Positions 22,951 to 34,501 of a stretch of 64,000 bases of DNA are shown here, piece by piece. Each line of letters opens with the position of its first letter. Position 1 is the first letter of the stretch. Origin of the DNA: Toxorhynchites rutilus septentrionalis (taxonomy: Eukaryota > Arthropoda > Insecta > Diptera > Culicidae). Made by a program: the position numbers and the translations under genes. The DNA lies in NCBI RefSeq assembly GCF_029784135.1, contig NC_073744.1:65484593-65548592 (forward strand). The letters are read 5' to 3'. The notes beneath the pieces are model-generated. The model made no database searches and was not told the origin of the DNA. It was given only the letters and a program-made list of their open reading frames with translations.

Positions 22951-23928
22951 TTACCCACCCGTCTTTTTTTGAACAGAAATCCATTTTCTCTTGAAGTCCG
23001 CCTCCGATTTGACAACTTTTGGGTTCTTCCGGAGGGCCTGCTTCATAATCGCCCAATATTTCTCTATTAGGCGAAGCTCCGGCGCGTTGGGCGGGTTCAT
23101 TTCCTTTGGCACGAAGGTGACCCCGTTGGCTTTGTACCACTCCAACACTTCTTTTGAATAGTGGCACGAAGCGAGATCCGGCCAGAAGATGGTCGGGCCC
23201 TCGTGCTGCTTCAATAGTGGTAGTAAGCGCTTCTGTAGGCACTCCTTAAGGTAAACCTGCCCATTTACCGTGCCGGTCATCACGAAGGGGGCGCTCCGCT
23301 TTCCGCAAGAGCAGATCGCTTGCCACACCATGTACTTTTTGGCAAACTTGGATAGTTTCTGCTTGCGAATCTCCTCCGGAACGCTGAATTTGTCCTCTGC
23401 GGAGAAGAACAACAGGCCCGGCAGCTGACGAAAGTCCGCTTTGGCGTAGGTTTCGTCGTCCAATACCAGGCAATGCGGCTTCGTCAGCATTTCGGTGTAC
23501 AGCTTCCGGGCTCGCGTCTTCCCCACCATGTTTTGCCTTTCGTCGCGGTTAGGAGCCTTCTGAACCTTGTATGTACGCAGGCCCTCCCGCTGCTTGGTCC
23601 GCTGGACGAATGAACTTGACAAATTCAGCTTATTGGTGACATCCCGGACCGAACTTCTCGGATCACGTCTAAACTGCTTAACTACGCGCTTGTGTTCTTT
23701 TTCACTGACGGAGCATCCATTTTTGCCGTTCTTCACCTTCCGGTCGATGGTTAGGTTCTCGAAGTATCGTTTTAGTACTCTGCTGACCGTGGATTGGACG
23801 ATTCCCAGCATCTTACCGATGCCCCGATGTGACAACTTCGGATTCTCGAAATGAGTGCACAGGATTAATTCACGACGCTCTTTTTCGTTCGACGACATTT
23901 TTCCAAATTTACGAAAAATTGACAGCAT
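22951..23928 (-). pseudogene. DD37E transposase (ITmD37E family), C-terminus displaced
   Basis: A 325-codon frame, cut-and-paste transposase. Tandem DNA-binding regions lie at residues about 10-130 (HRGIGKMLGIVQSTVSRVLK; RDVTNKLNLSSSFVQR). The catalytic triad is LVLDDETY, then IFWPDLASCHYS, then RLIEKYW, with exactly 37 residues between the last Asp and the Glu. The core is uninterrupted. Start is the first Met at 23928 or the second, ten codons on. The last four codons (KTGG) and the stop come from the H2A repeat inserted at the 3' end. The true end is at 21195-21280. Confidence 0.9.
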
Positions 23929-24047
23929 GGCAAACGTGATCTATACACTCTTATCTGATTATAAGCGAAAGCTGAAGATATAATTCCTAAAAATTAAATT
24001 TCTACAGCGTTTTTTCCGTGATGCAATTTGATGTGACACACCCTTTA

Positions 24048-24270
24048 GTACTGAAAAATATGTCGGATTTTCTCTTTATTTTGCTCCATATTTGCGACAC
24101 TATAACTCACGAACAACTTAACCAAACAAAACACTGTCAAGGACTATACTATAGCGCAAAAATACCTTTCCAACAAGCTATAGTATGACTCGATACAATG
24201 AATACAACTAGAACTACGCGCTTACAACGACACCTCGCGGAAATACCGTAGGACTTTTTTGACAGCCTAA
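24048..24270 (-). mobile_element. 5' end and start codon of mariner copy 1
   Basis: On the minus strand the terminal repeat begins TTAGGCTGTCAAAAAAGTCC at 24270, next to TA. It runs through a 5' leader to an ATG at 24089 (MEQNKEKIRHIFQY), where the DD37E transposon cut in. The same terminal repeat ends mariner copy 2 at 48549. Confidence 0.85.
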
Positions 24271-24275
24271 TATAT

Positions 24276-25972
24276 ATATATATATATGGATATGAGTTCA
24301 ATGTTTACATTTGGTTGTGTTGTTTGGAAGATGCCCATTCGAAAAACTGTAAAATCTTGCAATTACTGAATTGAATTTGATGGTTGCAGTTGAAAACATA
24401 CATTACTTATGCAATACTAGTTTAGCCGTGAAACCATTTTTGATGATAAAGGCGGAGCAGAGGAATACCGATGCTTTCAATCAACAAGGTGAACAAACAC
24501 ATCAAACAAACTAGGAGATTCGACTGATTCATTGACGAGCGCGGCCAAACGGTCGTCGAACCAGACGAAAAACTACTCGTCCGCTTTTGGTCGAGCTCGG
24601 CTTCTGGAATATGAAAACAAACGAGACGAGCGCTTATGCCGCTTTGAAATATTATACGTTTCGTATTTCGTTTCGTATACAGATTTGTTCGCTCGTGGTC
24701 GGGACACAAATAATGATGACTTCGGCGTCTTCTATCAATAGTCGGAATGCAATGATCAAGCAGGCATTTGAAATCGTTCGTGACTTGACGAAATTTGACG
24801 ATTATGGTATTGATTCAGTAGCTAGATAACTGGAGGGAAAAATCCACTGGACGTTGCAGAGCCAGCAAAACAGTTCAAGGAAAAACTTGAGCCACGATTG
24901 CAGCAACCAAAGGTAGCAACATCCAGCCCAAGCTCAACGTCTATAAACGGGTTGATGAAAACCCTCAGAGAAGAGTTTTTGTACTGAGGGCGTCAAAGGC
25001 AAATACGTGAAAATGGTTTTCGATGCTCTTCGTACTGTACGCCTAACATCATTGGACTCTTAATATGCGTTTTCCTCTTCTGGAAATTTCGGTAATGATA
25101 TCCGATCTGGATTAGAAGACGACAAAATTAACATTTTTTGTGTTCTTAAATATTACTTAAACCAACAAACTTAGTAGCAAAAACTTGCAAAATGTTCTCT
25201 TGTGAGCTAATCATTATCAATAAAAGCCGTTTCATCAAGAAAATGGTTTATTTGAAAGTATTGTTTTTACCGGTTTTACCGGCAATGAAATTTTCATTAC
25301 CGAATAACCGGTTATTGAAATTTTGGCACGGTAATGCAGTCCTTAATTGTTATGATTCGAAACGGCGAATGTGAATGAAACCAGAAAAATCTGGGATTGG
25401 TTCGATGCAAGCGGCAAGGGTAAACTGTTCAATCAAATGAAGAAAGTAGCTGTCGGGAAAGCTATTAAAAAAGCTTTTGTTCGGATATATACATAAAACT
25501 GCACTGGAAGAGTGGGATGGCGTTTTTGAGCTACAACATGTAAGTTTATGGAGAAACCATTTCATTACAAACCGTATTTTTAATTCGTATGCATATTCAA
25601 CAGTGACCAATGCATTCACCAACAAGAGCAGATACTAAAACCTATCCTGCAGAAATTGAGCAGTTTCACTCCCCAGGTCAGTAGTTATCCTACGTGCGAC
25701 AAATGCCACCAAGAGTTCATAACCGTCAACAACATTTCCGAGATGGAGCTGAGTATAAACAAAAATTGTCACCCATGCTTGGGGAATGGTTTAATGGAAA
25801 ATTCCATATAGAGGTAAAGTGGTCACCTGCTTGTTTGGTAGTATACCTATTGACTATTGACACCGTATTGATAGTCATCTTATGTTTGAAGAATTTCATG
25901 AGTTTTGAGTCACCCTGTACTTCAGTGAAAAAAGCCAGCAGTCAAATAATGATAACATTTCCGAGATGGATA
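24276..25972. other. No gene recognised; short AT microsatellite at its start
   Basis: After a TATATA run at 24270-24287 the sequence holds only short frames on both strands. Codon-like stretches at 24420-24830 and 25380-25620 do not match a family I can name. It may hold a decayed transposase but I cannot support one. Confidence 0.4.
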
Positions 25973-26658
25973 CAATTCTCGCGTAACTTTTGAAAAGGTC
26001 CTATGTAACAAATGTAAACAAATCGAGTTAATGGATGCACGCTATTAGTTTTCAATCATTGAATGTATTACAAAAACAATCGTTCACGTATCTATCTTCT
26101 TCATTTTTTTGTCGCCGATACAAAAAATATCCAATGTACAGATTCGAATTTTAAGCACCCGGCTGTTATTTCGGACGCCACTTTCCTCCGATGGCCGAAA
26201 CGTCCGAAGTAACAAAGCAGTCAAAACAACTCGCAGTCGTACTTCGGTCGTTTTGGAATTTGTTTCTTACAAGTGTTGTTATCGATTTCAGTGCAATTCA
26301 ACGAGTGATAACAATAATAATCAGTCTTTAGAACGAAATGCTGATATTTGGATTGTTGTTTATAAGTTAGTTTCAAATTTTTATAGTGCAACGTAATATG
26401 TCCAATGTGCAAACGCGAGCAGTCAAAACGTCCAATGTAACATTTTTCGCTCCGAGGCTTCAACCTTAATCTCGAATCACGGAACAATAGTTACGATTGG
26501 TTTTACGGAGTTATTCTTGACAGCTAGTGGTGAAAACAGTGATCAAAATTGATAGCTTTTAAGACAATTCGTGAAATAGTGTTCGGGTCTTCAACTACGT
26601 TTTTCTCGAGTTAGTGAAAATGTTACATTGGACCTTTTCAAACGTTACGCGAGAATTG
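25973..26658. mobile_element. 686-bp non-autonomous DNA element
   Basis: CAATTCTCGCGTAACTTTTG at the left and its inverse CGTTACGCGAGAATTG at the right continue as inverted arms through AAAAGGTCCNATGTAACA, about 38 bp. Internal words CCAATGT recur. No target duplication could be fixed and no protein is encoded. The flanking 26659-27344 shows no gene. Confidence 0.7.
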
Positions 26659-27344
26659 AACAGAAACCCGAAACGCTAATCAGTAGAGAAAATAAAAAAC
26701 TCTTATATCAGAAAAATATACGAAGAAGAAAACAATACCTTAATAATTCCGGCTGCAAGAAAAGGTAGTTTGGACGCTCCGCAATAAAAATCCGTCATAA
26801 AAGCAGAAAAGCCTCGCGGACGGAGGTTTGATGAAATACCACATACGGTTACACACAGGTGAGAACATGATGTTTTTCGTTTTGTAAACATTGACAGATA
26901 ATCTATTTCAGGAAAAAAAATCATAAAAATTTGAAAAACGTTGCAATTTAAAATAAGAAATCTAATTGCAAGTTAGAACTCATTCAAGTTGATTAAAACG
27001 AGGTCTATTCAATAATTCATTCGGATTTCATCCATATTTTCCGAAGACGTTTAACGCTCTACAACCTAACCTCGCCTTACGATTCATACGTTCAAAAGCA
27101 AAATATAAATGTTCAACTTTCGTATAGTTATTCGTTAAATATAATGGTCATACATATACACACTTGTGAAAGAATTTCACTCGTGGAAGAATTGTAAACA
27201 GTAAACTATAAACTAATCGGTGGCTTATGGTAATTCCTAACAGTTACAGTTTCGGTTTTTTTTTATAATGGACAATGTCGATAAGAAAACAAGAAAAAAA
27301 AGAATATCTTTTTATATTATCTTTTTATGCCCTATCTTAAAAAA

Positions 27345-29486
27345 CAGGAAGTGGGTTATATCTATGGTATAACCGCAATGGTGACGTAGGACTATCGTTG
27401 ATTCAGTGATCATTTGTTTGAAGTTGAATCTGAATCCATTCTGAATGAAGAATAAATGAATATTCGGGGGACTTCGAAAACGAGAGCGTTACGTTAGAGG
27501 TACAAGGTTTTATGAATCCAATATTGGATACGAAAATATCCTACTGATGAGGAAGAATAATCTTCAAAAGCTTTCCTGCTAATTGCCCTTGATTGAAAAA
27601 TCACAGAACGAAATGTATTTGGTCGCAGTGTTATATGGTTAGAAAATATTAAAATAAACTCTTTCGCTTGCATGTTATTTTCAATGCCAAGGGGAACTGG
27701 CAGATTATTTTGCAGCAGCGATATCTTTCCGGATTCTTCTCGAAGTCCATCACCAGTGGTTAATGCTAACTCGATTACCACCTGTTAATTGCACTTGATT
27801 GAAACATCACAAAACCAATTGTATTGTATTTTAAACCAATTGTATTTGGTCGCAGTATTATATGAATAGAAAACGTTAAAATAAACTCGGATAATTGCAC
27901 TTGATTGAAAAATCCCAAAAACAAATGTATTTCGTCGCAGTGTTATATGGTTAGAAAACATTAAAATAAACTCTTTCGCATGAATTTATCAATTCCCAGG
28001 GGAACTGGCAGAATATTTTTCAGCAACGATAATATTCTTCCGGAATCTCCTCGATGCTGGATGGCATTTAAACGAAATAAGTTCCGCACGTATATATGTG
28101 TGTGTGTGTGTCGGCTGCTCTGATGTCTCAAACGGAACCGTTTTTCGGTGCTGATACTCTCTCGGTCGTCTTCTCTTCTTCTGATGGATCGGTTTTTCTG
28201 CGCTCCCTCACAGTTCCAAACTAACTGAATGCGTTTCATGTCAGGTAATGAATCTGTTGATCCCTCGCCGTCCAGCTCATCCAGCACGTTCAGCTCGTTC
28301 AATGACGATGTTGTCTTGTCGATGTCCTCACGAAAAATGAATGCGTTTCAACACCAGAATATCGCTTAAGTATGCTTTTTGTGCGTGATTGAATCGAGAG
28401 AAGGTGTGGTTTACGATAGCAATTTGAAAGACAAACAAGAGGGGAATGAACTCTCTGAGTTTGAAACATTCGGCGACTGAGCAATAATCGATTGAAAATT
28501 ATATAATTTTCGCGATGCGAAACATTTTCCGTTGCGCGCGCATACAATGTTGGATACGAAAATTTTCTACCGATAGGGAAGAATAATTTTCAGAATTTCC
28601 ATGTTAATTGCGATCGATTGAAAAATCACAAAACAAAATGTATTTGGTTGCAGTGTTATATGGATAGAAAACATTAGAATAAACTCTTTCGCATCAATGT
28701 ATTTCTCAATTCCCAGGGGAATTGGCAGGGTATTTTTCAGTAACGATTAGTTCGTTCCAGATTTTCCTCGATACTCGAAGCCCATCAGTGGTTAATGCTA
28801 ACTCGATAACCACCTGTTAATAGCACTTAATTGAAAAATATTTGGTCGCAGTGTTACATGGATAGAAAACATTAAAATGAACTCTTTTGCATGAATGTAT
28901 TTTTCAGTTCCCAGAGGAACTGGCAGATTATTTTTCAGCAACGATTGAATCTTTCCGGAATGTTCTCAATGCTGAATGGCATCCAAACGAAGAGTTCCGC
29001 GCGTGTATGTATGTGTGTGTGGCGGCTGCTCCGAACTCTTCCCGGGGAACCGTTTGTGGCATCACTCTCCTCCTGATGGATTCCCTTCTGGTCTAAGGTG
29101 CACAAACAGGCTCATGGTGGCACCGTTCATCCGCGCTTTCATGATAAACGAAGAGCTTCACCACAACAGCGACAACATGCTCCAATCGCTGTTCAATTAG
29201 AACTGAGTGGATTTCCGAGCGGCGCTCCCTTATATACCGATTGGTGATTTCAATAGCCTGTTTTGAAAGCAATTTTAAGGCTATTGAAACAAGTTTTTGG
29301 ATCAAAAAGTAACAAGTATATAACGCGTAGACATTTTATCTTTCGAATGAAGTGTTTATCATACCATTTCGCTCAGTTGTTTAGGATCTATTAACGCTCA
29401 AAATCTCGGTCTCCGGCGTAACGCTTTCGTTTTCGAAACTTTGATTTTACACCCCGGTATAGAAATGAAAGACGTAGTCCTACGTC
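27345..29486 (-). mobile_element. Histone repeat unit A (H2B-type)
   Basis: Head hairpin 27354-27374 (GGTTATATC, loop TAT, GGTATAACC). Tail palindrome 29471-29486 (GACGTAGTCCTACGTC). The gene inside reads from tail to head, on the minus strand. Between them are a TATA/initiator promoter, a decayed H2B-like start, and three tandem copies of a roughly 200-250-bp internal unit (CCAGTTCCTCTGGGAA, CATTCATG, AAAGAGTTTATTTTAATG). The next unit, 29496-30935, follows within 10 bp. Confidence 0.75.
29062..29236 (-). pseudogene. H2B-like gene start with TATA/initiator promoter (unit A)
   Basis: On the minus strand TATATAAG (29229-29236) precedes a TCAGTT initiator (29201-29206) by the canonical spacing. 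A short leader leads to ATGCCACAAACGG at 29062 and a GGGAAG...GCAGCCGCC stretch. This fits the start of insect H2B genes (M-P-P-K-T-S-G-K-A-A-K). A second, diverged copy of the same start with ACCGAAAAACGG occurs near 28145. The frame is not maintained. Identification as H2B is tentative. Confidence 0.45.
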
Positions 29487-29495
29487 AAAAATTAT

Positions 29496-30935
29496 AGGAG
29501 GTTGTGTCCAAGATACGACCGCATTGTTGACGTAGAACTACGCTGTTATATTATAAAAGTCGCTTGTTTAAACCTTCGGATATTATTGTATAATGCTGTG
29601 AAATTTTAGAAACAACTGCTTAGTAGAACAATCTCTGAAATGTTTTTTTCATTGTAGAATCAGTTGACGATAATTGACTGATGATTCATTCTTGCCTTCG
29701 CAGAATAATACACTAGCTGATCGTATGTCGCAATTTATTTCATGTCAATGCATTGCAAATTTACCTCGAACGCTATTCCGGTGGCCTTTTTCGCAATTGA
29801 CATAGACTCGGTTACAGTCGATTATATAAATATATCTTTGGAACCGAGGAAACAACAACAATGACAACACTTGCAAGTATCAAATATCACAACACTTGCA
29901 AGTATCAAATATCATAAACATGTTATTTAGTATTGCCTCAGTGGAATTGCACCTCCAGGCATCGTTCGTACAACGTAAACCAAGCGCCAAACAAGCATTC
30001 GCCATAGCATGCCTACAGAGCCATACATTGGTGGCTTGAAACTACTGGGAATATAAACACTTCTCATCATTTTGCGCTATTCTCAAAAGAAACACTTCTG
30101 TTCATATTACTGGCCTCGAGAAAAGTTGCATTACTTTCTCATACTCGAGATAAGCGCAGTTGTCACCCTTAGTGGAGGAAGTTTTGCTACTGGCAAGCGA
30201 AACCTAATCACATTCAAAATTCCGCGAAGGCTCGGTTCAGTGCGAGCGCTTTTCACTGCATCAACATCGCGTGCATCATTAGATGACGCTTGCCTCGAAA
30301 TGTTATTGCCCCCGGCAATCCGTTCGTTTTTTGCAGGGCTCGAGCCAGCCTTCCTCTTCTTCTTGCTCATCCCACACTATGCGAAGCGTCCAATTTATGA
30401 CGCGGAAAGAAAAATACACAATACGACGATATCCAAGTTGAATTACCACTGGTGGGGTCCAATCTTAGATCGAAGCGCAGCGAAAGCAAAGCGAACTGGA
30501 TTGCTCAACAGTCCGATGCCGAATGAAAGTTTGCCTCAGCGAGATCCACTGTTTATACTCTTGGCAAGTATTCCCCTTCATTCTTCTTCTTTTCCTTTGT
30601 TCACGGAGACTTTATATCCTACGATTTCCCCTTCGTTGCTCGTCGATAAGTTGCTCGTTATTAACAACTCTGTTCGGGAAAGTACTCAAATGGACTGAAC
30701 AAATGTATGGGAAAATAGAAACGCTTAAAGTTTTCATGAATTTTAACCATTTACAAACCAAGGGATCCTAATGCATAGCATATTAAACAAATCTTAGGGA
30801 ATTTCCGATTCGTTTAGTATGTAAATCGCCAAAATCCGTTCGCGACAAAAATAGTTATTAACGTTAACTTTATTTCATAAAAACGTGACCTGTTTTCTGA
30901 TTTGGCACCCTTAATGAAAGACGTAGTTCTACGTC
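29496..30935 (-). mobile_element. Histone repeat unit I (H3-type)
   Basis: Head hairpin 29500-29520 (GGTTGTGTC, loop CAA, GATACGACC, pairing with two G-T wobbles). Tail palindrome 30920-30935 (GACGTAGTTCTACGTC). The minus strand carries TATAAAC at about 30557, an initiator-like TTCATTC 33 bases on, and an ATG at 30370 followed by a lysine-rich frame (SKKKRKAGSS). It aligns block by block with the H3-like unit at 51824-52500, so it is called H3-type. Its own coding part is too decayed to prove this. Confidence 0.55.
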
Positions 30936-31251
30936 AAAAAGACATTAATTCTTAGTTTACCAAGAATACAGACAAAGAATATTAGAAATATGCAAACATC
31001 ATATTCTAGAACTTTTATCATCTGGTAATTAAGGTGGTTATGCATTCTTATCTTCGATAAAAGACCCGAAAACACGCAACAACTGCATGAAATGTAAAAA
31101 AATATGTTTGTTTCGAGCATGCAGTTATGCTATGTTTTGATTCTTACTCCAATGAAACCACAATCGATTAATACGTTTTTATGTTATTTTATAGCTATAT
31201 ATACTTTCATGAATATTCAGTTGCTCACTTTTTATTAATAACAGTGAAAAA
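30936..31251. other. Spacer between histone repeat units; nothing recognised
   Basis: About 315 bp of AT-rich sequence with no gene, terminal repeat or tandem structure visible. Confidence 0.5.
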
Positions 31252-32373
31252 CAGGAAGTGGGTTATATCTATGGTATAACCGCAATGGTGACGTAGGACT
31301 ATCGTTGATTTAGAGATCATTTGTTTAAAGTTGAATCTAAATCCATTCTGAATGAATGAATAAATGAATATTTGGGAGACTTCGAAAACGAGAGCGTTAC
31401 GTTGGAGGCACAAGGTTTTATGCATCCAATATAGGATACGAAAAACCTTGTTCTGAAGAATAATCTTCAGAAGCTAACCTGCTAACTGTACTTGATTGAC
31501 AAATCACAAACCCAAATGTATTATATGGATATTTTATGGATAGAAAACATTAAAATAAACTCTTTCACATGAATGTAATTTTAAATTCCCAGAGGAACTG
31601 GCAGATTATTTTCAGTAACGATTAGATATTTCCACATTTTCCTCGATACTGGAAGCCCACCAGTGGTTAATACCAATTCGATAACCACCTGTTAATAGCA
31701 CTCGATTGAAACATATTTGGTCACAGTGTAACATGGATAGAAAACGTTCAATTAAACTCTTTCACATGAATATATTTTGAAAATTCCCAGAGGAACTGGC
31801 AGATTATTTTCAGTAACGATTAGATATTTCCACATTTTCCTCGATACTGGAAGCCCACCAGTGGTTAATGCCAACTCGATAACCACCTGTTAATAGCCGC
31901 GCGTGTATGTGTGTGTAGCGATGTCTTCCCAGGGAACCGTTTGTGGCATCACTCTCCTCCTGATAGATTCCCTTCTGGCCTAGGGTGCACAAACAGGCTC
32001 TTGGTGACACCGTTCATCCGCGCTTTCATGATAAATAAAGAGCTTCACCGCAACAGCGACAACATGCTCCAATCGCTGTTCAATTAGAACTGAGTGGATT
32101 TCCGAGCGCCGCTCGCTTATATACCGATTGGTGATTTCAATAGCCTGTTTTGAAAGCAATTTTAAGACTATTGAAACAAGTTTTTGGATTAAAAAGTAAC
32201 AAGTATATAACGCGTAGACATTTTATCTTTCGAATGAAGTGTTTATCATACCATTTCGTTCAGTTGTTTAGGAGCTATTAACGCTCAAAATCTCGGTCTC
32301 CGGCGTAACGCTTTCGTTTTCGAAACTTTGATTTTACACCCCGGTATAGAAATGAAAGACGTAGTCCTACGTC
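31252..32373 (-). mobile_element. Histone repeat unit B (H2B-type)
   Basis: Head hairpin 31261-31281 is identical to unit A and the tail palindrome is at 32358-32373. Minus-strand TATATAAG is at 32116-32123, the TCAGTT initiator at 32088-32093, and an H2B-like ATG at 31949. About 290 bp next to the tail are almost identical to unit A. The unit is shorter because it has fewer internal tandem copies. Confidence 0.75.
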
Positions 32374-32823
32374 AAAAATCGAATTTCGTTATTTGTGTTG
32401 GAGTATCAAAAATTACTCTGTTTTGAGGAGGCTGAATTTGATGACTATTAAAACATAATAAAGACGAAGAACATATTGGGGTACAAATTGAATAACGAAA
32501 ATCGATCACATCGTGAAAAATGTCCAATTTCAAACGCTTTTTACTCATTCATTTCATGATGGATTGATGAGATTTTTGCATCAAGCGATTTCGGCACTCC
32601 ATAACAATTTTTCACATTGAATAAAACAGTATATAGCATGTAACTAACTATCGAACAATTGAAAAATTTCAACTCCTATCCAAAGAGAGATACCCAGTCC
32701 TGATTGGTCGAAATTGACGTCATTTATTTTTCGCGTCCGATTCGTTCGTTCACCGGCAAGCTGCATGGCAATTGAGTAGGAGGCGCCTACTTCACACATA
32801 CCAAATGATATAAAAGGAAGAAG

Positions 32824-32981
32824 TTTTTTTTTTTTTTATCTGTATTATAGTGATTTTCAACTCATTTGGCTGGTTCGTCACTTGTACTTCCATTTTTGGA
32901 AGAATGTCGGGAGTGAGAATTGAACTCGTGACCTTCAGCGTGAGAGGCATGGATGTTACCACTACGCCAGATCGCCTCCAC
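32824..32981 (-). mobile_element. tRNA-derived SINE (Feilai-like)
   Basis: 158 bp on the minus strand between perfect 10-bp duplications AAGGAAGAAG (32814-32823 and 32982-32991). The head TGGCGTAGTGG fits an A box and GAGTTCAATTCTC a B box. The tail is an A-run (T-run on the plus strand at 32824-32837). The tRNA-like start is of the kind seen in the Aedes SINE family Feilai. The family name is from memory and not verified. Confidence 0.82.
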
Positions 32982-33591
32982 AAGGAAGAAGTATTCGTGG
33001 ATCTTATTCATTGTTACAACGGACATGGAACGGACAACAAAAAGTGGAGAGCAGCAGCAGTGGAAGCGGCTAATATAAAGGCGAGCATAGAAGTTGAGCG
33101 GTCAAAATGCGAGCTGTGTCTCACATCGAGTTTCTTTGGCAGCATAAGCAGCGGCAAATAGTTGCAACGGTTGCTGAAACCGGTCTACTACTAGTGGCAG
33201 CAGCAAGCATCACGAGCGGAGCGTTTCAGGCACGCTCTCTCCGTCAGAAGTACGAGAACGCGCTTCTTGACATCGTAAAAGTGCAGCATCGAATCTGAGC
33301 GGCCAAAATTGAGCTGTGTCTCACTTAAGTGGCAGTAGCAGCAGCAGCGGCGGTAAACATCGAGGCCAAACATCAACAATCGAGCTGTGTCTCGCATCGG
33401 TCTACTACTAGTAGCAACAGCAAACATCATGGGTAGAGAGTTTCAGGCATGCTCTCTTTCTCTGCTGCTGCTGCTGATGTTGCTGCTCAGTCAGATTTCT
33501 CATTCTTATTCGACACTCAGATCGGTAAACATCTATGTTTATAGTGTTTCAAGTGTGGTCACATCAAATCAACATCAACCAACACGACTTC

Positions 33592-33741
33592 ATGCTGCGT
33601 ATCGCAAGTATCGTTCTACATGACAACATCCAGTGTATTCAACTCGCTATACGTCGTTTTGCTCACTGTGGTGGTGTCAACGAAAACTCTAGAAAGCCGA
33701 AGACGTCAAAGCAGAAACTGATACCGGAAGTTCGATTGTAA
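33592..33741 (+). pseudogene. Histone H4 pseudogene
   Basis: The translation from the ATG contains DNIQCIQLAIRRFAHCGGVN, which aligns without gaps, apart from one residue, to the H4 segment [21 protein letters not shown]. The preceding residues correspond weakly to RHRKVLR. The glycine-rich N-terminus and the C-terminal half of the 103-residue histone are missing. A typical insect leader-like CATCAAATCAACATCAACC precedes the ATG, and the histone stem-loop lies 44 bases after the frame ends. Confidence 0.75.
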
Positions 33742-33784
33742 CACTGGTGAAATGAACAAAAAATACCCAACAATCAAACCAAAC

Positions 33785-33800
33785 GGCCCTTTTCAGGGCC
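33785..33800 (+). terminator. Histone mRNA 3' stem-loop (H4 unit)
   Basis: GGCCCTTTTCAGGGCC is a perfect 6-bp stem with a TTTC loop, matching the replication-dependent histone 3'-end signal bound by SLBP. A purine-rich CAAAGAGT at 33813-33820 fits the histone downstream element that pairs with U7 snRNA. Confidence 0.85.
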
Positions 33801-34501
33801 GGAAGATCATTATCAAAGAGTATAACAATATATTTTTTCAAACATTTCCAAAATCAGCATGCGACAGATAGCCCAACGTAATCCTACGTCAACTATGCGG
33901 TCGTGTCTCGGACACAACCTCCTGTGACTTTTTTTCATTCAATCATACCCTCTTCTTCAAATAAATTCCAATAAAGCCTGAAAAATACACAATGGCAACA
34001 TTACAGAGAAGTGCGCGAGTATACGTGTTATGATTTTGCACGCGGGTACAGGAGAGCTAAAGTGAGTGACGATGATGCTGGTGTACATATATATACACAA
34101 TATACACATATATATATACACCTTGATCACAACCAATATACACACCTTGGTCACAACCAAATGTAAATATTGATATTTATATCCATCAAAAATGAAAGAG
34201 CTCCAGTCTATCTAATAAAACATTCCATTGAAACTCGTGTACTGGAATAGGATTTTGACGTAGGACTACGTCTTTCATTTCTATACCGGGGTGTAAAATC
34301 GAAGTTTCGAAAACGAAAGCGTTACGCCGGAGACCGAGATTTTGAGAGTTAATAGCTCCTAAACAACTGAACGAAATGGTATGATAAACATTCGAAAGAT
34401 AAAATGTATACGCGTTCTATACTTGTTACTTTCTTATCCAAAAACATGTTTCAATAGTCTTAAATTTGCTTTCAAAACAGGCTATTGAATTCACCAATCG
34501 G

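Larger units (their letters stand above)
21282..22963 (+). mobile_element. Histone H2A repeat unit, copy 1
   Basis: The unit is bounded by the palindrome GACGTAGGACTACGTC (21282-21297, tail) and the hairpin at 22935-22955 (head: GGTTATGTC, loop CCC, GACATTACC). It carries a promoter and a broken H2A gene. The downstream part is shared with copy 2 at 52540-54524, including the same foreign insertion in H2A, so both derive from one already-modified ancestor. It interrupts the DD37E transposase gene in an A-run and is therefore younger than that transposon. Confidence 0.8.
21066..24045 (-). mobile_element. ITmD37E-type transposon, inserted in the mariner
   Basis: The ends are perfect inverted repeats starting AAGGGTGTGTCACATCAAAT and extending about 45 bp, flanked by TA at 21064-21065 and 24046-24047. 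Removing it restores the mariner start region reading into the Y-D-K-G-K-N-A segment. It contains the DD37E transposase at 22951-23928 and its detached C-terminus at 21195-21280. A histone-H2A repeat at 21282-22963 separates the two. Confidence 0.93.
32461..33925 (+). mobile_element. Histone repeat unit J (H4-type)
   Basis: In the opposite orientation to unit B. The tail is degenerate (AAGACGAAGAACATATTGGG at 32461, compare 55540). The head hairpin is 33899-33919 (GGTCGTGTC, loop TCG, GACACAACC). Inside are a CCAAT-type GATTGGTCGAAATTGACG at about 32703, an inserted SINE (32824-32981), CTG/CAG-rich partial duplications (33050-33480), the H4 relic, and a perfect histone stem-loop followed by a CAAAGAG element. 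Confidence 0.78.

Noticed and set aside
24422..24829. Possible zinc-finger or hAT transposase fragment
   Set aside because: A few Cys/His residues and a TTACCGG-rich stretch nearby were suggestive, but no motif order or terminal repeats could be established.
27961..28302. 113-codon minus-strand frame (MNELNVLDELDGEGS...)
   Set aside because: It lies in a duplicated, decayed H2B-type segment of unit A, includes a CA microsatellite, and is not kept in units B and C.
30072..30698. A 208-codon plus-strand open frame
   Set aside because: It is antisense to the H3-type unit's promoter and leader; composition is not protein-like and the other unit of this type does not keep it.
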